Below, piece after piece: positions 55,858-64,000 of a stretch of DNA of 64,000 bases; within the stretch, counting starts at the first letter, position 1, and the number at the start of each line of letters is the position of its first letter. The DNA lies in contig JAKBHH010000003.1 in the NCBI GenBank assembly GCA_021836865.1, positions 1 to 64,000 on the forward strand, given 5' to 3'. Source of the stretch: Acidobacteriota bacterium. Lineage in GTDB: Bacteria; Acidobacteriota; Terriglobia; Terriglobales; Acidobacteriaceae. The position numbers and the translations under genes are program-made. The notes under the pieces were generated by a model. That model was not told the origin of the DNA. It ran no database searches and worked only from the letters and a program-made list of their open reading frames with translations.

Positions 55858-58359
55858 ATGACGGAAGAAAAAGACCTTCGTTACGACCCATCGGCAATTG
55901 AACCCAAATGGCAGCAGCGTTGGGCCGCTAACGCTGCTCTCTATGCGGCGGAGCCGGCTGGGTGCGGCAAGCCCAAGTACTACGTGCTGGAGATGTTGCC
56001 CTACCCCAGCGGCCAGCTGCACATGGGGCATGTGCGCAACTACTCGATCGGCGATGCCCTGGCGCGGCACATGTGGATGCGGGGGTACAACGTGCTGCAC
56101 CCGATGGGATGGGATGCATTCGGACTTCCCGCGGAGAATGCCGCGCTCAAAAACCATACGCCGCCGCGCGAGTGGACTCTCGCGAACATCGCCGGCATGA
56201 AGCGGCAATTCGAGCGGCTGGGCATGGGCTTCGACTGGGCCACCGAAGTGACCACCTGCCTGCCCGACTACTACCGCTGGAACCAATGGTTCTTCTTGCG
56301 CATGTATGAGAAAGGCTTGGCCTACCGCAAGAAGAGCAAGGTGAACTGGTGTCCGGACTGTGCAACCGTGCTGGCCAACGAGCAGGTGGTCAATGGCTGT
56401 TGCTGGCGGCATGAGACGACGCTCGTGGAACAGCGCGATCTGGTGCAGTGGTTCTTCCGCATCTCCGCCTACGCGCAGGAGCTGCTCGACGGCCTGGACA
56501 AGCTCGACGGCTGGCCGGAAAAAGTCCGCACCATGCAGCGCAACTGGATCGGTCGTAGCGAAGGGACGGAAGTCGATTTCAATGTGGAGGGCAGCGGAGA
56601 CAAGATTCGCGTCTTCACGACGCGAGTGGACACCATCTTTGGTGCGACAAGCGTGCAATTGGCGCCTCAGCATTCTCTGGTGGCCGCGTTTACTGCGCAC
56701 GATTCCACGCTGAAGGCGCAGGTGGATGAGCTGATCGAGCAGCAGAAGAAGGCGCGCGAGGCCGGCGACCTGGGCGCAATTGAAAAGCACGGCGTTCCCA
56801 CCGGCAAGTTTGCGCTCAACCCTTACAACGGCGAGCGCGTTCCCATCTGGGTGGCCAACTACATCCTGGCAGACTACGGCACAGGCGCCATCATGAGTGT
56901 TCCCGGACACGACGAGCGCGATTTTGAGTTTGCGGGCAAATACGGCCTTGCGATCCGGCGCGTGATTGCGCCCTCGGAGGCAAGTGCGGAAGAGCCGACA
57001 CTGCCATTTACCTCAGAGGACGGCGTGCTCGTGAATTCGGGTGAATACAACGGCCTGAGCTGCACTGCTGCTGAGAAGAAGCTCCAGGAAGTCGCCGTAC
57101 GCCACGGATTCGGCCAGGCCACAGTGACATTTCGCCTGAAAGACTGGGGCGTCAGTCGCCAGCGCTACTGGGGCACGCCCATTCCCATGATTCACTGCCA
57201 GCGCGACGGACTGGTTCCGGTGCCTGACGATCAGCTGCCCGTGTTGCTGCCTGAGCAGATCGAGATCACGCAGCAGGGCGGCTCGCCACTGGGCCGCGTG
57301 CCGGAGTTTGTCAATGTTACCTGCCCCAAATGCGGCGGGCCGGCACTGCGCGAGACCGACACGATGGACACCTTTGTCGATTCAAGCTGGTACTTTTACC
57401 GCTACACCGACGCGAAGAATGCAATGGCGCCCTTTGATCCGGAGGTGGTCAAGTACTGGTTCCCGATTGACCAGTACATCGGCGGCGTGGAGCATGCGAT
57501 TCTGCATCTGATCTACTCGCGCTTCTGGACCAGGGTGATGCGCGACCTGGGCCTGGTGGAGATCGACGAACCGGTGCGGCGCCAGTTCTCGCAGGGCATG
57601 GTGATCAAAGACGGTGCCAAGATGTCAAAGTCCAAGGGCAACGTGGTCTCGCCCGATGACATGGTGGCCCGCTACGGCGCAGATGCCACGCGCATGTATT
57701 CGCTGTTTGCCGCGCCGCCGGATCGCGACCTGGACTGGCAGGAAGATGGCGTCGCGGGAGTGAGCCGCTTTCTGGGCCGAGTGTGGCGGCTGGTGACGAA
57801 ATATGCGCCGGTAGCGCGCAGCGCGCGCGGTCAACAGGCTGAAGCGCCGACAGGAGTCTCTCTCAAGCTGCTGCGCAAGCTGCACCAGACCATCGCCAAA
57901 GTCACGCTGGACTTTGAGGGACGCTGGCACTTCAATACGTGCGTGGCGGCCATTATGGAACTGGTAAACGATGTTCAAGCTGTCGACGCTCAACTGGCGG
58001 CGCGTGAAGTTCCCGCACAGGTTGTTTGCGAACTTATGCGCTCGTTGGTGCTGCTCCTGGCGCCTTTCGCGCCTTATCTTGCGGCTGAGCTTTGGGAGCA
58101 GCTTGGCGAGGAGAGTGCTGTGCTCCGTGCGCCTTGGCCGACGAGCGACCCGGAACTTGCAAAAGAGGATGAGCTCGAGATTCCCGTGCAGGTGAACGGC
58201 AAACTGGTGACCGTGGTGCGAGTCGCGCCCAACGCGGCATCAGAAGTGATTGAAGCCGCTGCACTGGCCGAGGAGAGGGTCCGGGCGCGCACAGCCGGTA
58301 AAACCGTGGCAAAGGTCATTGTGGTGCCGGGCAAGCTAGTCAACCTGGTGGTCAAGTAA
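55858..58359 (+). CDS. leuS: Leucyl-tRNA synthetase
   Basis: This class I synthetase of 833 residues charges tRNA-Leu. The HIGH motif is HMGH at residues 55-58 (PYPSGQLHMGHVRNY), and the KMSKS loop is KMSKS at residues 588-592. A zinc-site Cys pair lies in WCPDC, and another CPKCGG precedes the catalytic loop. The editing domain is in the middle (TRVDTIFGATSVQLAP). The C-terminal anticodon-binding helices end in KVIVVPGKLVNLVVK. The next gene starts 1 base after the stop codon, so the membrane protein downstream is co-transcribed. Confidence 0.98.
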   Translation: MTEEKDLRYDPSAIEPKWQQRWAANAALYAAEPAGCGKPKYYVLEMLPYPSGQLHMGHVRNYSIGDALARHMWMRGYNVLHPMGWDAFGLPAENAALKNHTPPREWTLANIAGMKRQFERLGMGFDWATEVTTCLPDYYRWNQWFFLRMYEKGLAYRKKSKVNWCPDCATVLANEQVVNGCCWRHETTLVEQRDLVQWFFRISAYAQELLDGLDKLDGWPEKVRTMQRNWIGRSEGTEVDFNVEGSGDKIRVFTTRVDTIFGATSVQLAPQHSLVAAFTAHDSTLKAQVDELIEQQKKAREAGDLGAIEKHGVPTGKFALNPYNGERVPIWVANYILADYGTGAIMSVPGHDERDFEFAGKYGLAIRRVIAPSEASAEEPTLPFTSEDGVLVNSGEYNGLSCTAAEKKLQEVAVRHGFGQATVTFRLKDWGVSRQRYWGTPIPMIHCQRDGLVPVPDDQLPVLLPEQIEITQQGGSPLGRVPEFVNVTCPKCGGPALRETDTMDTFVDSSWYFYRYTDAKNAMAPFDPEVVKYWFPIDQYIGGVEHAILHLIYSRFWTRVMRDLGLVEIDEPVRRQFSQGMVIKDGAKMSKSKGNVVSPDDMVARYGADATRMYSLFAAPPDRDLDWQEDGVAGVSRFLGRVWRLVTKYAPVARSARGQQAEAPTGVSLKLLRKLHQTIAKVTLDFEGRWHFNTCVAAIMELVNDVQAVDAQLAAREVPAQVVCELMRSLVLLLAPFAPYLAAELWEQLGEESAVLRAPWPTSDPELAKEDELEIPVQVNGKLVTVVRVAPNAASEVIEAAALAEERVRARTAGKTVAKVIVVPGKLVNLVVK

Positions 58360-58360
58360 C

Positions 58361-59260
58361 ATGGCGCGCCCGGTGCGCGGGACCCAGACGCTGGTCGATC
58401 AGATGGGGTGGGTCTTCAATCGGCCGCTGTTGACCGGGATCGAGCTGGCCTGGCGCTGGAGTCTCGGTGTGCCGTTTCTGCTTGTTTGCCTGGCTCAGGC
58501 GCGACATATCCTTCGTGCCGTGCCGCTGGCAGACACGGGCTTTGACAACATTGACACGCAGAACCCCTGGGTTGCCGTGGTGCAACTCGCGGGCGTGTGG
58601 GCGCACTACCAGTCCCATGTGTCCGCGGTGCTGCTGTGGCTTGTGCCTGCTGCCGCGGTGGCATGGGTCATTCTCTCGGGCGTGGGGCGCAGCCTAGTGC
58701 TTAAGCGCATGGAAAGCAGAGTTCGCATCCGGCCTATCGCGATGATGAGCCTTCAGGCCATCTGGCTTGTTCTGCTCGGTCTCACTCTGTCGTGCTGGTT
58801 TCGCGCCATCCAGTGGGACGCCGCCACCCACATCACGTTCGATGGCAATGCCGATCTGATCGGCTACTCGATCTGGGCGATCTTCCTGTCGCTCGGCTTC
58901 TTCAGCCTCTGGGCATTCATCAGCTGGCCCTTTACCATGGCGCCGCTCCTGATGCTGCTTGAAGATCGCGGTCCGCTCGATGCGCTGGCGCAAAGCTTCA
59001 GGCTGGGCAGCGTCTTTACCAGCAAGCTGATGGAGATCAACCTGGTAATGGGCATCGTGAAGCTCATGGTGATGGTGCTGGCCATGGTCTTCTCCGCCGC
59101 GCCGCTACCCTTCAGCGACCAACTCGGCCCCGATGCGCTCCATGGGGTGATGGCCGGCGCGACCGTGTTTTATCTTGTGGGCAACGATTTCTTTCAGGTT
59201 GTGCGCCTGAAGAGCTTTGTGGAGTTCTGGCGGACCTTTCGCGGACTGCCTGGTCTGTAA
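58361..59260 (+). CDS. Multi-pass membrane protein downstream of leuS, unknown function
   Basis: The 299-residue product has about five to six hydrophobic helices (for example WSLGVPFLLVCLAQA, VLLWLVPAAAVAWVILSGV, LQAIWLVLLGLTLSCWF, SIWAIFLSLGFFSLWAFI). No enzyme motif or known domain was recognised. The start ATG is one base after the leuS stop, so translation of the two is coupled. It converges on the cytochrome P460 gene with only 15 bases between. Confidence 0.7.
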   Translation: MARPVRGTQTLVDQMGWVFNRPLLTGIELAWRWSLGVPFLLVCLAQARHILRAVPLADTGFDNIDTQNPWVAVVQLAGVWAHYQSHVSAVLLWLVPAAAVAWVILSGVGRSLVLKRMESRVRIRPIAMMSLQAIWLVLLGLTLSCWFRAIQWDAATHITFDGNADLIGYSIWAIFLSLGFFSLWAFISWPFTMAPLLMLLEDRGPLDALAQSFRLGSVFTSKLMEINLVMGIVKLMVMVLAMVFSAAPLPFSDQLGPDALHGVMAGATVFYLVGNDFFQVVRLKSFVEFWRTFRGLPGL

Positions 59261-59275
59261 TCTTCGACAAACAGC

Positions 59276-59929
59276 CTATTGGTTCGCGGATGGCAGTGCC
59301 GACTGGTTGCGAAACGGTGCACTCAGCGTCTGTTTCTGCTGCGCCAAAGGAAGCAGCGTAGGATAAAACTGCACGAATGTCGTATCGACCGCGCCGTGCG
59401 CGGCGTGGCAGGAATAGCACGGTGCGCCCGTTGGAATCAGCGTCCCATTCGCCGTGGGCGTATCAAAGTCGAAGAAGGCCCATTTGCCCGGAAAGCGCGC
59501 TTCGTCTTTTACGTGAACTTCAAACCCCTTGACTCCAATTCCCTGGTAGTCACCGCTTTGATTGATGGAGCCTTTGCTGCGCGCTTCTCTGACCTCAAGG
59601 ACCAGCACCGTCTTATCGGGCCAAATCCCGGTCCTGAGAAAGCTGCGATAAGACTCCGGATTCACAAAAACATTGTCGAACACCGAGTGGTCGGCCATCT
59701 CCTTCGACTTTGGCGCATAGCTCATGTCGATTCCAGAGGTCAGATAAATCCACTCGCGATAGTGCACAGGTGGCATCAGATCGCCGTTGGCGGCATAGTC
59801 GGGAGTGGTGGAAGATGCAGCTTGCACGGTCTTGCGAGCATGCGCACCAAATAAGATCACCAATACGATGGCGAACAGGCAGGGTACTGTGAAAGGAGCA
59901 GATATTCTGGGAATCAAGTTGGTCTCCAT
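59276..59929 (-). CDS. Cytochrome P460-family heme protein
   Basis: The product is a 217-residue exported protein: an N-terminal hydrophobic segment (TVPCLFAIVLVILFGAH) acts as a signal peptide or anchor. The heme-attachment motif CYSCH is at residues 171-175 (GAPCYSCHAAHGAVDTTFVQF), typical of the P460 family. The earlier YREWIYLTSGIDM is the conserved N-terminal block. Family members oxidise hydroxylamine or act as NO-binding cytochromes; the role here is not shown. It is 73 bases downstream of the mlaD-like gene on the same strand, possibly in one operon with acpS. Confidence 0.85.
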   Translation of the reverse strand: METNLIPRISAPFTVPCLFAIVLVILFGAHARKTVQAASSTTPDYAANGDLMPPVHYREWIYLTSGIDMSYAPKSKEMADHSVFDNVFVNPESYRSFLRTGIWPDKTVLVLEVREARSKGSINQSGDYQGIGVKGFEVHVKDEARFPGKWAFFDFDTPTANGTLIPTGAPCYSCHAAHGAVDTTFVQFYPTLLPLAQQKQTLSAPFRNQSALPSANQ

Positions 59930-60002
59930 GCATACAGAACGCAGCGTGGGCCGAATAGGTTCCGGGATGGTCGGGAGATCAGCGCAAATGATCGACGGAC
60001 TC

Positions 60003-61079
60003 TCAGAACACCTTGAGACGAATGATGAAGTACTTCTTTGGATTCTCGCGCATGCCCTGGATCAGTTGATGCGCCTGATCGAGAGTCTGATCGGCGTGGT
60101 CATACAGTGCTCGATTCTGTACCAGCTGGCCCAGCGAACCTTTGCCCTCATCGATGCCCTTAAGGATGTTGTCGAGCCTTCCCACTGTGTCATCCAGCTT
60201 CTGTGCGAATTCCGGATCTTTGGCCAGCTTGCCCAGCGACCCCTTGCCCTCGTTGATCTCCGCAAGCAGCTGATTGGCATTCTTCGCGGCTGAATTCAGG
60301 TTGGTGTACATCGAGTCGTCGCGCAAAAGCTTGCCGGCACTGCCCTGGCCTTCATCGAGCGAGGTCGCGATACGGTCCAGCCGGTCGACCGCTGAATTAG
60401 CGTGGGTATAGAGCGTGTCGTCGTTGACCAGCTTGCCCAGCGTTCCCTGGCCATGGCTGATCGCGTCAGTAATCTTTTCAAGGTCATCCGCGATGCGGGA
60501 AACCTTTGCGTAGAATGCCGGATCATTGATCAAAGCGCCGACGGTGCCGCGTTCTGAGTTCAGCGTATCGGTGAGCGTCTCCAGTTTGCGCATCAGGGCA
60601 GTGACTTCCTCAATCGAGCCCTGGCTTGTGCGTATGACGTCTTGAATGCTCGGCGAGCCTGTGGCCCTCAGTTCGGCGTTGTTGCCCGGCGGCGGCCCTG
60701 TTGCCGAGCTTGAGTCGATATCAACGTAGCTGTCGCCCAATACGCCTGCCTGAGCAATCGATGTGGTCGATGTTACATGAAGATCGCGAATGTACTCTTG
60801 GCCCACGCGCATCGTCACCTCGACCGGCGTCGGATTCCGATCCGGCACGACACGAATCCGGAGGACGTTGCCAATCGTCACTCCTTCGAGCGTGACTGGC
60901 GCGCCATTCTTCAATCCCGAGGCGTTGTCAAAATACGATCGCAGCACCAGCTTGCGCGCGAACAGGCCACCCGAAGACCCGGACATGAGAAAAATAATGA
61001 ACATCAGGGCGGCCATTGCTGCCAGAACCAAAAGGCCCACTCGTAACTGTGACCATTGAATCTCTTTCTGGCTTGGCAC
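60003..61079 (-). CDS. mlaD: MlaD/MCE-domain lipid-transport protein
   Basis: This periplasm-facing, membrane-anchored protein of 358 residues has one transmembrane helix near residues 12-32 and an MCE domain at about 40-115 (LVLRSYFDNASGLKNGAPVT). The C-terminal region contains four repeats of about 39 residues with the pattern G-X-X-G-X-L followed by D and Tyr (for example QGTLGKLVNDDTLY, EGKGSLGKLAKD), forming a long helical tail. The start is GTG 61079, after AGGGG; the open frame to 61262 is spurious. In the Mla system MlaD binds phospholipids with MlaE/MlaF, which are not adjacent here. It lies between acpS and the P460 gene. Confidence 0.85.
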   Translation of the reverse strand: MPSQKEIQWSQLRVGLLVLAAMAALMFIIFLMSGSSGGLFARKLVLRSYFDNASGLKNGAPVTLEGVTIGNVLRIRVVPDRNPTPVEVTMRVGQEYIRDLHVTSTTSIAQAGVLGDSYVDIDSSSATGPPPGNNAELRATGSPSIQDVIRTSQGSIEEVTALMRKLETLTDTLNSERGTVGALINDPAFYAKVSRIADDLEKITDAISHGQGTLGKLVNDDTLYTHANSAVDRLDRIATSLDEGQGSAGKLLRDDSMYTNLNSAAKNANQLLAEINEGKGSLGKLAKDPEFAQKLDDTVGRLDNILKGIDEGKGSLGQLVQNRALYDHADQTLDQAHQLIQGMRENPKKYFIIRLKVF

Positions 61080-61116
61080 GGCATTCCCCTGGCTGAAATG
61101 GACCGATTGCGTGAGG

Positions 61117-61533
61117 TTACGCCTTGAGGATAGCAGATATGGGAGCGGAATCGAGTCCATCTTCCAGCACCACACTCGCCATGGCCAGCTCCGCGGTGTG
61201 GGTAATGGAAAGAGCCGAGTGGGTAACCCGGAGCCGCTGGGCGATCTCCAGCGCGCGGCCACGGAACCTTACCATCGGCCGTTGGCCGGGGTCTCGCACC
61301 ACCTCAATCTCCAGCCAGTTGACCCCGCGACTTATGCCTGTACCCAGTGCCTTAGCGCCGGCCTCCTTGGCGGCGAAGCGCGCCGCAAAACTCTCCGCAG
61401 CCGTCCGCTTCTTTAGGCAATAAGCCTGCTCCGCCGGCGTGAAGACACGATTCAGAAAGCGATCGCCATAACGGGCGATACTCATTTCGATGCGCCGGAT
61501 CTCGATCAGATCAATGCCGCTGCCTACGATCAT
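61117..61533 (-). CDS. acpS: Holo-[acyl-carrier-protein] synthase
   Basis: This cytosolic enzyme transfers the phosphopantetheine arm of CoA to acyl carrier protein. The AcpS signature SGIDLIEIRRIE contains the Mg2+-binding Asp, and FAARFAAKEAGAKALG has the second, Glu-containing motif. ATG 61533 gives 138 residues; a TTG four codons upstream would be an alternative start. It is 37 bases upstream of the mlaD-like gene on the same strand, consistent with a lipid-related operon. It is divergent from the conserved 124-residue gene. Confidence 0.93.
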   Translation of the reverse strand: MIVGSGIDLIEIRRIEMSIARYGDRFLNRVFTPAEQAYCLKKRTAAESFAARFAAKEAGAKALGTGISRGVNWLEIEVVRDPGQRPMVRFRGRALEIAQRLRVTHSALSITHTAELAMASVVLEDGLDSAPISAILKA

Positions 61534-61775
61534 CCTGTCTTTCAAACTACATCATTTGTCTGGATTGGGGCCTGCGGGAAATCGAAGTACGGCGCGACTT
61601 CATCCTCGCGATGAACCTACGGTTTCCACCCGCCCTGCCTGAATCAGTGGCCCTCCGGGAGGATAGGATTGTCCAGAACCCGGCCATTTCCCGCTTTACG
61701 CTGAGACACAATCATGCCTTAGCGCTGCATACCGATAATCTGTGCGTGAGACGGGAATCCCCATCGCAGGATGTA

Positions 61776-62150
61776 ATGCCCCTGGCGCCAGTTCTCTGGG
61801 CCATGGAGATGAAGGCGCTCTGCGTGGATGAGCCCGGACATTTGGTCAAGACGCTGACCGGGGCGATCCTGGGTTGCGGCGGTTGGGTGCTGAGTCGCGG
61901 TGCAAATGACTCCGGTGCTGTAAACCTGTTGTTTGAATTCGAGCGCCGATTATGCGTGGAGATTTATAGCGTGCTGGTCGGCGCCGGACTCGATCTTAGC
62001 CAGAATGCGCATCTGCGCTTTACCGAACTCTGCCACTGCACAAGACACCACGCCGCCGAATGTGGGGCGGAGATCGCCAGCATCGATCTCGAAGTCCAAA
62101 CCCTGCCCGCGGAGATCTCCAACGGCACGTCCGCGCCACAATGGACTTGA
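61776..62150 (+). CDS. Conserved small protein (124 aa), possible ACT-like fold
   Basis: ATG 61776 with GCAGG five bases upstream sets the start; the open frame extends to 61611 but that part is not convincing. The cytosolic product shows KALCVDEPGHLVKTLTGAIL, GCGGWVLSRG and VNLLFEFERR, alternating strand and helix as in a ferredoxin-like/ACT-type domain. A second half contains FTELCHCTRHHAAECGAE, rich in Cys and His. I believe close relatives occur in related genomes, but I cannot name a function. It is followed by a bidirectional terminator and converges on glnA. Confidence 0.65.
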   Translation: MPLAPVLWAMEMKALCVDEPGHLVKTLTGAILGCGGWVLSRGANDSGAVNLLFEFERRLCVEIYSVLVGAGLDLSQNAHLRFTELCHCTRHHAAECGAEIASIDLEVQTLPAEISNGTSAPQWT

Positions 62151-62228
62151 TCCTTCCCCGGCGACGCGGGCTTGGGTCGCGATGCGGGCCTTTGCGACTG
62201 GCTTATGCCTTCGGCCCGTGAAAGCAGA

Positions 62229-62254
62229 CGGCGCAACCGTTTCCGGTTGCGCCG
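62229..62254. terminator. Hairpin terminator between converging small gene and glnA
   Basis: A perfect 10-bp inverted repeat, CGGCGCAACC at 62229-62238 and GGTTGCGCCG at 62245-62254, with a 6-base loop (GTTTCC). It lies between convergent stop codons and could serve both strands. Confidence 0.55.
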
Positions 62255-62302
62255 CACGGTAGATCCAGGCCTGCACTCCAGCCGGATAGACGAGACTTTC
62301 GC

Positions 62303-63733
62303 TTAAAAGAGGTTCCAAAGCGACTGGTTGTAGACCTCGTGGTGATACTGCACCTCGGAGCCCTTGACGAATGTGCCCAGGGCGCGTGGGCAACGGTCTG
62401 CAGCAGCCTGCTTGAGGTCAGCAAATCGCCCCTGCACGTCGCTGCCGAGAATCTCGGCAATCCAGCTCGATGTCTTGAAGTCATCGATCGCTTGCTGGAT
62501 GTGATCGGGAAGATAGCGCTGCGCCTGACGAAGGTTATCGATCTCCGCCTTCTTGCCGTCGATCCCCGTCTTGAAGATGGAGTAGAGCGCAAGGTAGGGG
62601 TTCGCATCCGGAGCTACCGAGCGCACTTCAACCCGCATCGACCGCGAGTTGCCGATCGGGATGCGCACCATTGACCCACGATCCGTGGCCGATGCCTTGA
62701 TCTGGTTTGGAGCCTCGAAGTGCGGATCCAGACGCCGGTATGCATTCACGCTGGGGTTCAGCACCAGGCAAATGTCAAGGGCATGGCTCAGAACGCGGTC
62801 AATGAATTCCCAGCCCAGTGCGGAGAGCTGCTCCTGTCCCTTTTCGTCCCAGAACAGGTTGGTCTTGCCCTTCGAAATGGACATGTTTGTGTGCATCCCG
62901 CTGCCGTTCACGCCCACCACAGGTTTTGGCAGGAAGCTGGCCGTGAAGCCCATGTTGTTTGCGATCTGGCGAGTCAGCAGCTTGTAAAGCTGAATCTGAT
63001 CGGCTGCAGCAACCACTTCGCCGTAGCCGTAGTTGATCTCAAACTGGCTGGGCGCCACTTCCGGATGGTCCTTCTCGTTCTGGAACCCCATCGCGCGCTG
63101 CACTTCCGCCGCGGTGTCGATGAATTGGCGAAGCGGGTCCAGGGGCAGAACATGGTAATATCCGCCCGTGTTAATGAACTCGAATTTGCCTGTTTCATGG
63201 AAGCGCTTTTCCGCGTCCCGGCCAGCAAAGAGGAAGCCCTCGATCTCATTGGCCGCGTTCAGCGTGTAGCCCTTCTCCTTGTACAGTGTGTCGGAGTATT
63301 TCTTCAGTACGCCGCGCAGGTCTCCGGAATAGGGCGTGCCGTCCTTGTCGATGACGGTGCCGAAGACAAGAACCTTGCCGTTGCCGAATACGTCCGCGGG
63401 AACCCAGTAGAACGCGCTCCAGTCAATGCCAAGGCGCAGATCGCTTTCTTTCTGCGCAGTAAAGCCACGGATCGACGAGCCATCAAACGTCAGGTTTTCA
63501 TACGAGCCAAGCAGGAACTTCTTGTCGTAGTCAAGTAGATGAAGACGGCCTTCCAGGTCACTGAACAGAACAGTGACGGCCTTGATCCGCTTCTCGTCGG
63601 TCAGGTACTTGAGCCGCTTCTCGCGGACTTCGTCCGGCGAGACCCTGCTGATACGGTCCGCCTTTGCTTCAAGGTTCTTTTCTTCAAGCTCTTCATACGA
63701 AAGAGCCAGAAAGTTGCGATACTCAATAGACAT
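62303..63733 (-). CDS. glnA: Glutamine synthetase (class I-like), no adenylylation motif
   Basis: This enzyme makes glutamine from glutamate, ammonia and ATP. ATG 63733 is preceded by AAGGAG at five bases, giving 476 residues; the frame running on to 63940 would overlap the neighbouring gene. Signature blocks are FDGSSIRGF near the N-terminus, EVAPSQFEINYG, VVGVNGSGMHTNMS (ATP/glutamate site), and RSVAPDANPYLALYS. The C-terminus shows no NLYDLP-type adenylylation site, so covalent control by GlnE is unlikely. It is an isolated gene here. Confidence 0.93.
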   Translation of the reverse strand: MSIEYRNFLALSYEELEEKNLEAKADRISRVSPDEVREKRLKYLTDEKRIKAVTVLFSDLEGRLHLLDYDKKFLLGSYENLTFDGSSIRGFTAQKESDLRLGIDWSAFYWVPADVFGNGKVLVFGTVIDKDGTPYSGDLRGVLKKYSDTLYKEKGYTLNAANEIEGFLFAGRDAEKRFHETGKFEFINTGGYYHVLPLDPLRQFIDTAAEVQRAMGFQNEKDHPEVAPSQFEINYGYGEVVAAADQIQLYKLLTRQIANNMGFTASFLPKPVVGVNGSGMHTNMSISKGKTNLFWDEKGQEQLSALGWEFIDRVLSHALDICLVLNPSVNAYRRLDPHFEAPNQIKASATDRGSMVRIPIGNSRSMRVEVRSVAPDANPYLALYSIFKTGIDGKKAEIDNLRQAQRYLPDHIQQAIDDFKTSSWIAEILGSDVQGRFADLKQAAADRCPRALGTFVKGSEVQYHHEVYNQSLWNLF

Positions 63734-63783
63734 GGAACTCCTTCTTGACGAAAAAGGGATTTGAATATTCCTGAAGAGTTTAA

Positions 63784-63803
63784 GGTTCCCGCCATAAGGA
63801 ACC
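63784..63803 (-). terminator. Possible terminator between the right-edge gene and glnA
   Basis: On the minus strand GGTTCC (63803-63798) pairs with GGAACC (63789-63784) around an 8-base loop and runs into TTAAACTCTT. It follows the stop of the right-edge gene by 25 bases. The stem is short, and it could instead be a regulatory site for glnA. Confidence 0.35.
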
Positions 63804-63828
63804 CGTGAAGATTGCGAAGGGAACTGGC

Positions 63829-64000
63829 TTACCGATGCCGGGCAACCAGAACCATCAGTAACAGAATAACAACAGGGATGAGCGCGAGAGCAGAATAATA
63901 CAGAATCTTCCGCGGCAAATGGGATTTGCGGTTGCGCCACTCCCGCAACTCGGGCCTGTCTTCCACCCCAACCTGATCCAGATGCTGCAAATCCTGTGCA
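63829..64000 (-). CDS. C-terminal part of an unidentified membrane-anchored protein, 5' end outside window
   Basis: The minus strand is open from the window edge to a TAA at 63831-63829, giving about 56 residues. A polar, charged stretch (LDQVGVEDRPELREWRNRK) is followed by one transmembrane helix (YYSALALIPVVILLLMVLVA) and a short basic end (ARHR). The pattern is a tail-anchored or C-terminally anchored protein. The N-terminal part is missing, so no family can be assigned. Confidence 0.65.
   Translation of the reverse strand, partial: AQDLQHLDQVGVEDRPELREWRNRKSHLPRKILYYSALALIPVVILLLMVLVARHR

Noticed and set aside
60003..60540. Repeats in the MlaD-like gene considered as a DNA repeat array or CRISPR
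   Set aside because: The repetition is at the protein level with diverged DNA and no spacers. It is part of the coding sequence.
61080..61262. Longer MlaD-like start overlapping acpS
   Set aside because: The sequence is a shadow of acpS; GTG 61079 with AGGGG directly precedes the transmembrane helix.
63734..63940. Longer glutamine synthetase start overlapping the right-edge gene
   Set aside because: It would overlap a partial gene with a clear transmembrane tail. ATG 63733 has AAGGAG.

Overview
The window is GC-rich, densely coded bacterial chromosome. The gene families point to Acidobacteriota, most likely the Terriglobia/Acidobacteriales. The supporting features are a TonB-dependent receptor with an N-terminal carboxypeptidase-regulatory-like domain, many secreted glycoside hydrolases, a GlgM/GlgE-type alpha-glucan pair, a cytochrome P460, and several small conserved proteins. 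The taxonomic call is an inference from gene content; no rRNA or other decisive marker is present.

Layout: 1-932 is the 3' part of an Nramp metal transporter, followed by an oligopeptidase B-like peptidase. A minus-strand block (8684 to 3429) carries uvrA, a CPBP membrane protease, a prepilin-like protein and a LolA-like protein. From 8920 to 12245 lie a 55-residue membrane protein, two secreted proteins of unknown function and threonine aldolase. 12400-16158 is a glucan cluster (glgM-like, glgE, yjbQ). 16238-21884 holds Mrp ATPase, a hotdog thioesterase, a TPR protein, a GT2 glycosyltransferase, a CDF-like membrane protein, a quinone oxidoreductase and a sirtuin. 21919-24738 is a TonB receptor with a Cys-rich small secreted protein. 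Next come homoserine dehydrogenase with a 68-residue Cys-containing protein, then a GH78 rhamnosidase with a LacI regulator.

30257-33726 is a pstC-pstA-pstB-phoU operon without pstS. It converges on an AddB-like nuclease/AddA-like helicase-nuclease pair. 40167-44521 holds a SCO/CusF-like copper lipoprotein, a small membrane protein, an ABC exporter and an IclR regulator. 44522-46035 is a decayed accessory scar with a tRNA-Ser(CGA) and a broken tyrosine integrase. It is followed by secreted GH9 and GH13 glycosidases and a gene-poor stretch containing tRNA-Asp(GTC). The right end carries plsY-gpsA, a GYD protein, leuS with a membrane protein, acpS-mlaD-cytochrome P460, a conserved small protein, a class I-like glutamine synthetase and the tail of one more gene.

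Functionally this is a core-metabolism and envelope region (phosphate uptake, phospholipid precursor synthesis, leucyl-tRNA charging, nitrogen assimilation, DNA repair) interspersed with carbohydrate-degrading and metal-handling genes. I saw no CRISPR array, prophage, toxin-antitoxin pair or recognised defence island. The least explained items are the Cys-rich protein next to the TonB receptor, the orphan secretin/TonB-N-terminus-like protein, the CX5C SCO variant, the two palindromic operator candidates and the decayed integrase region beside tRNA-Ser.
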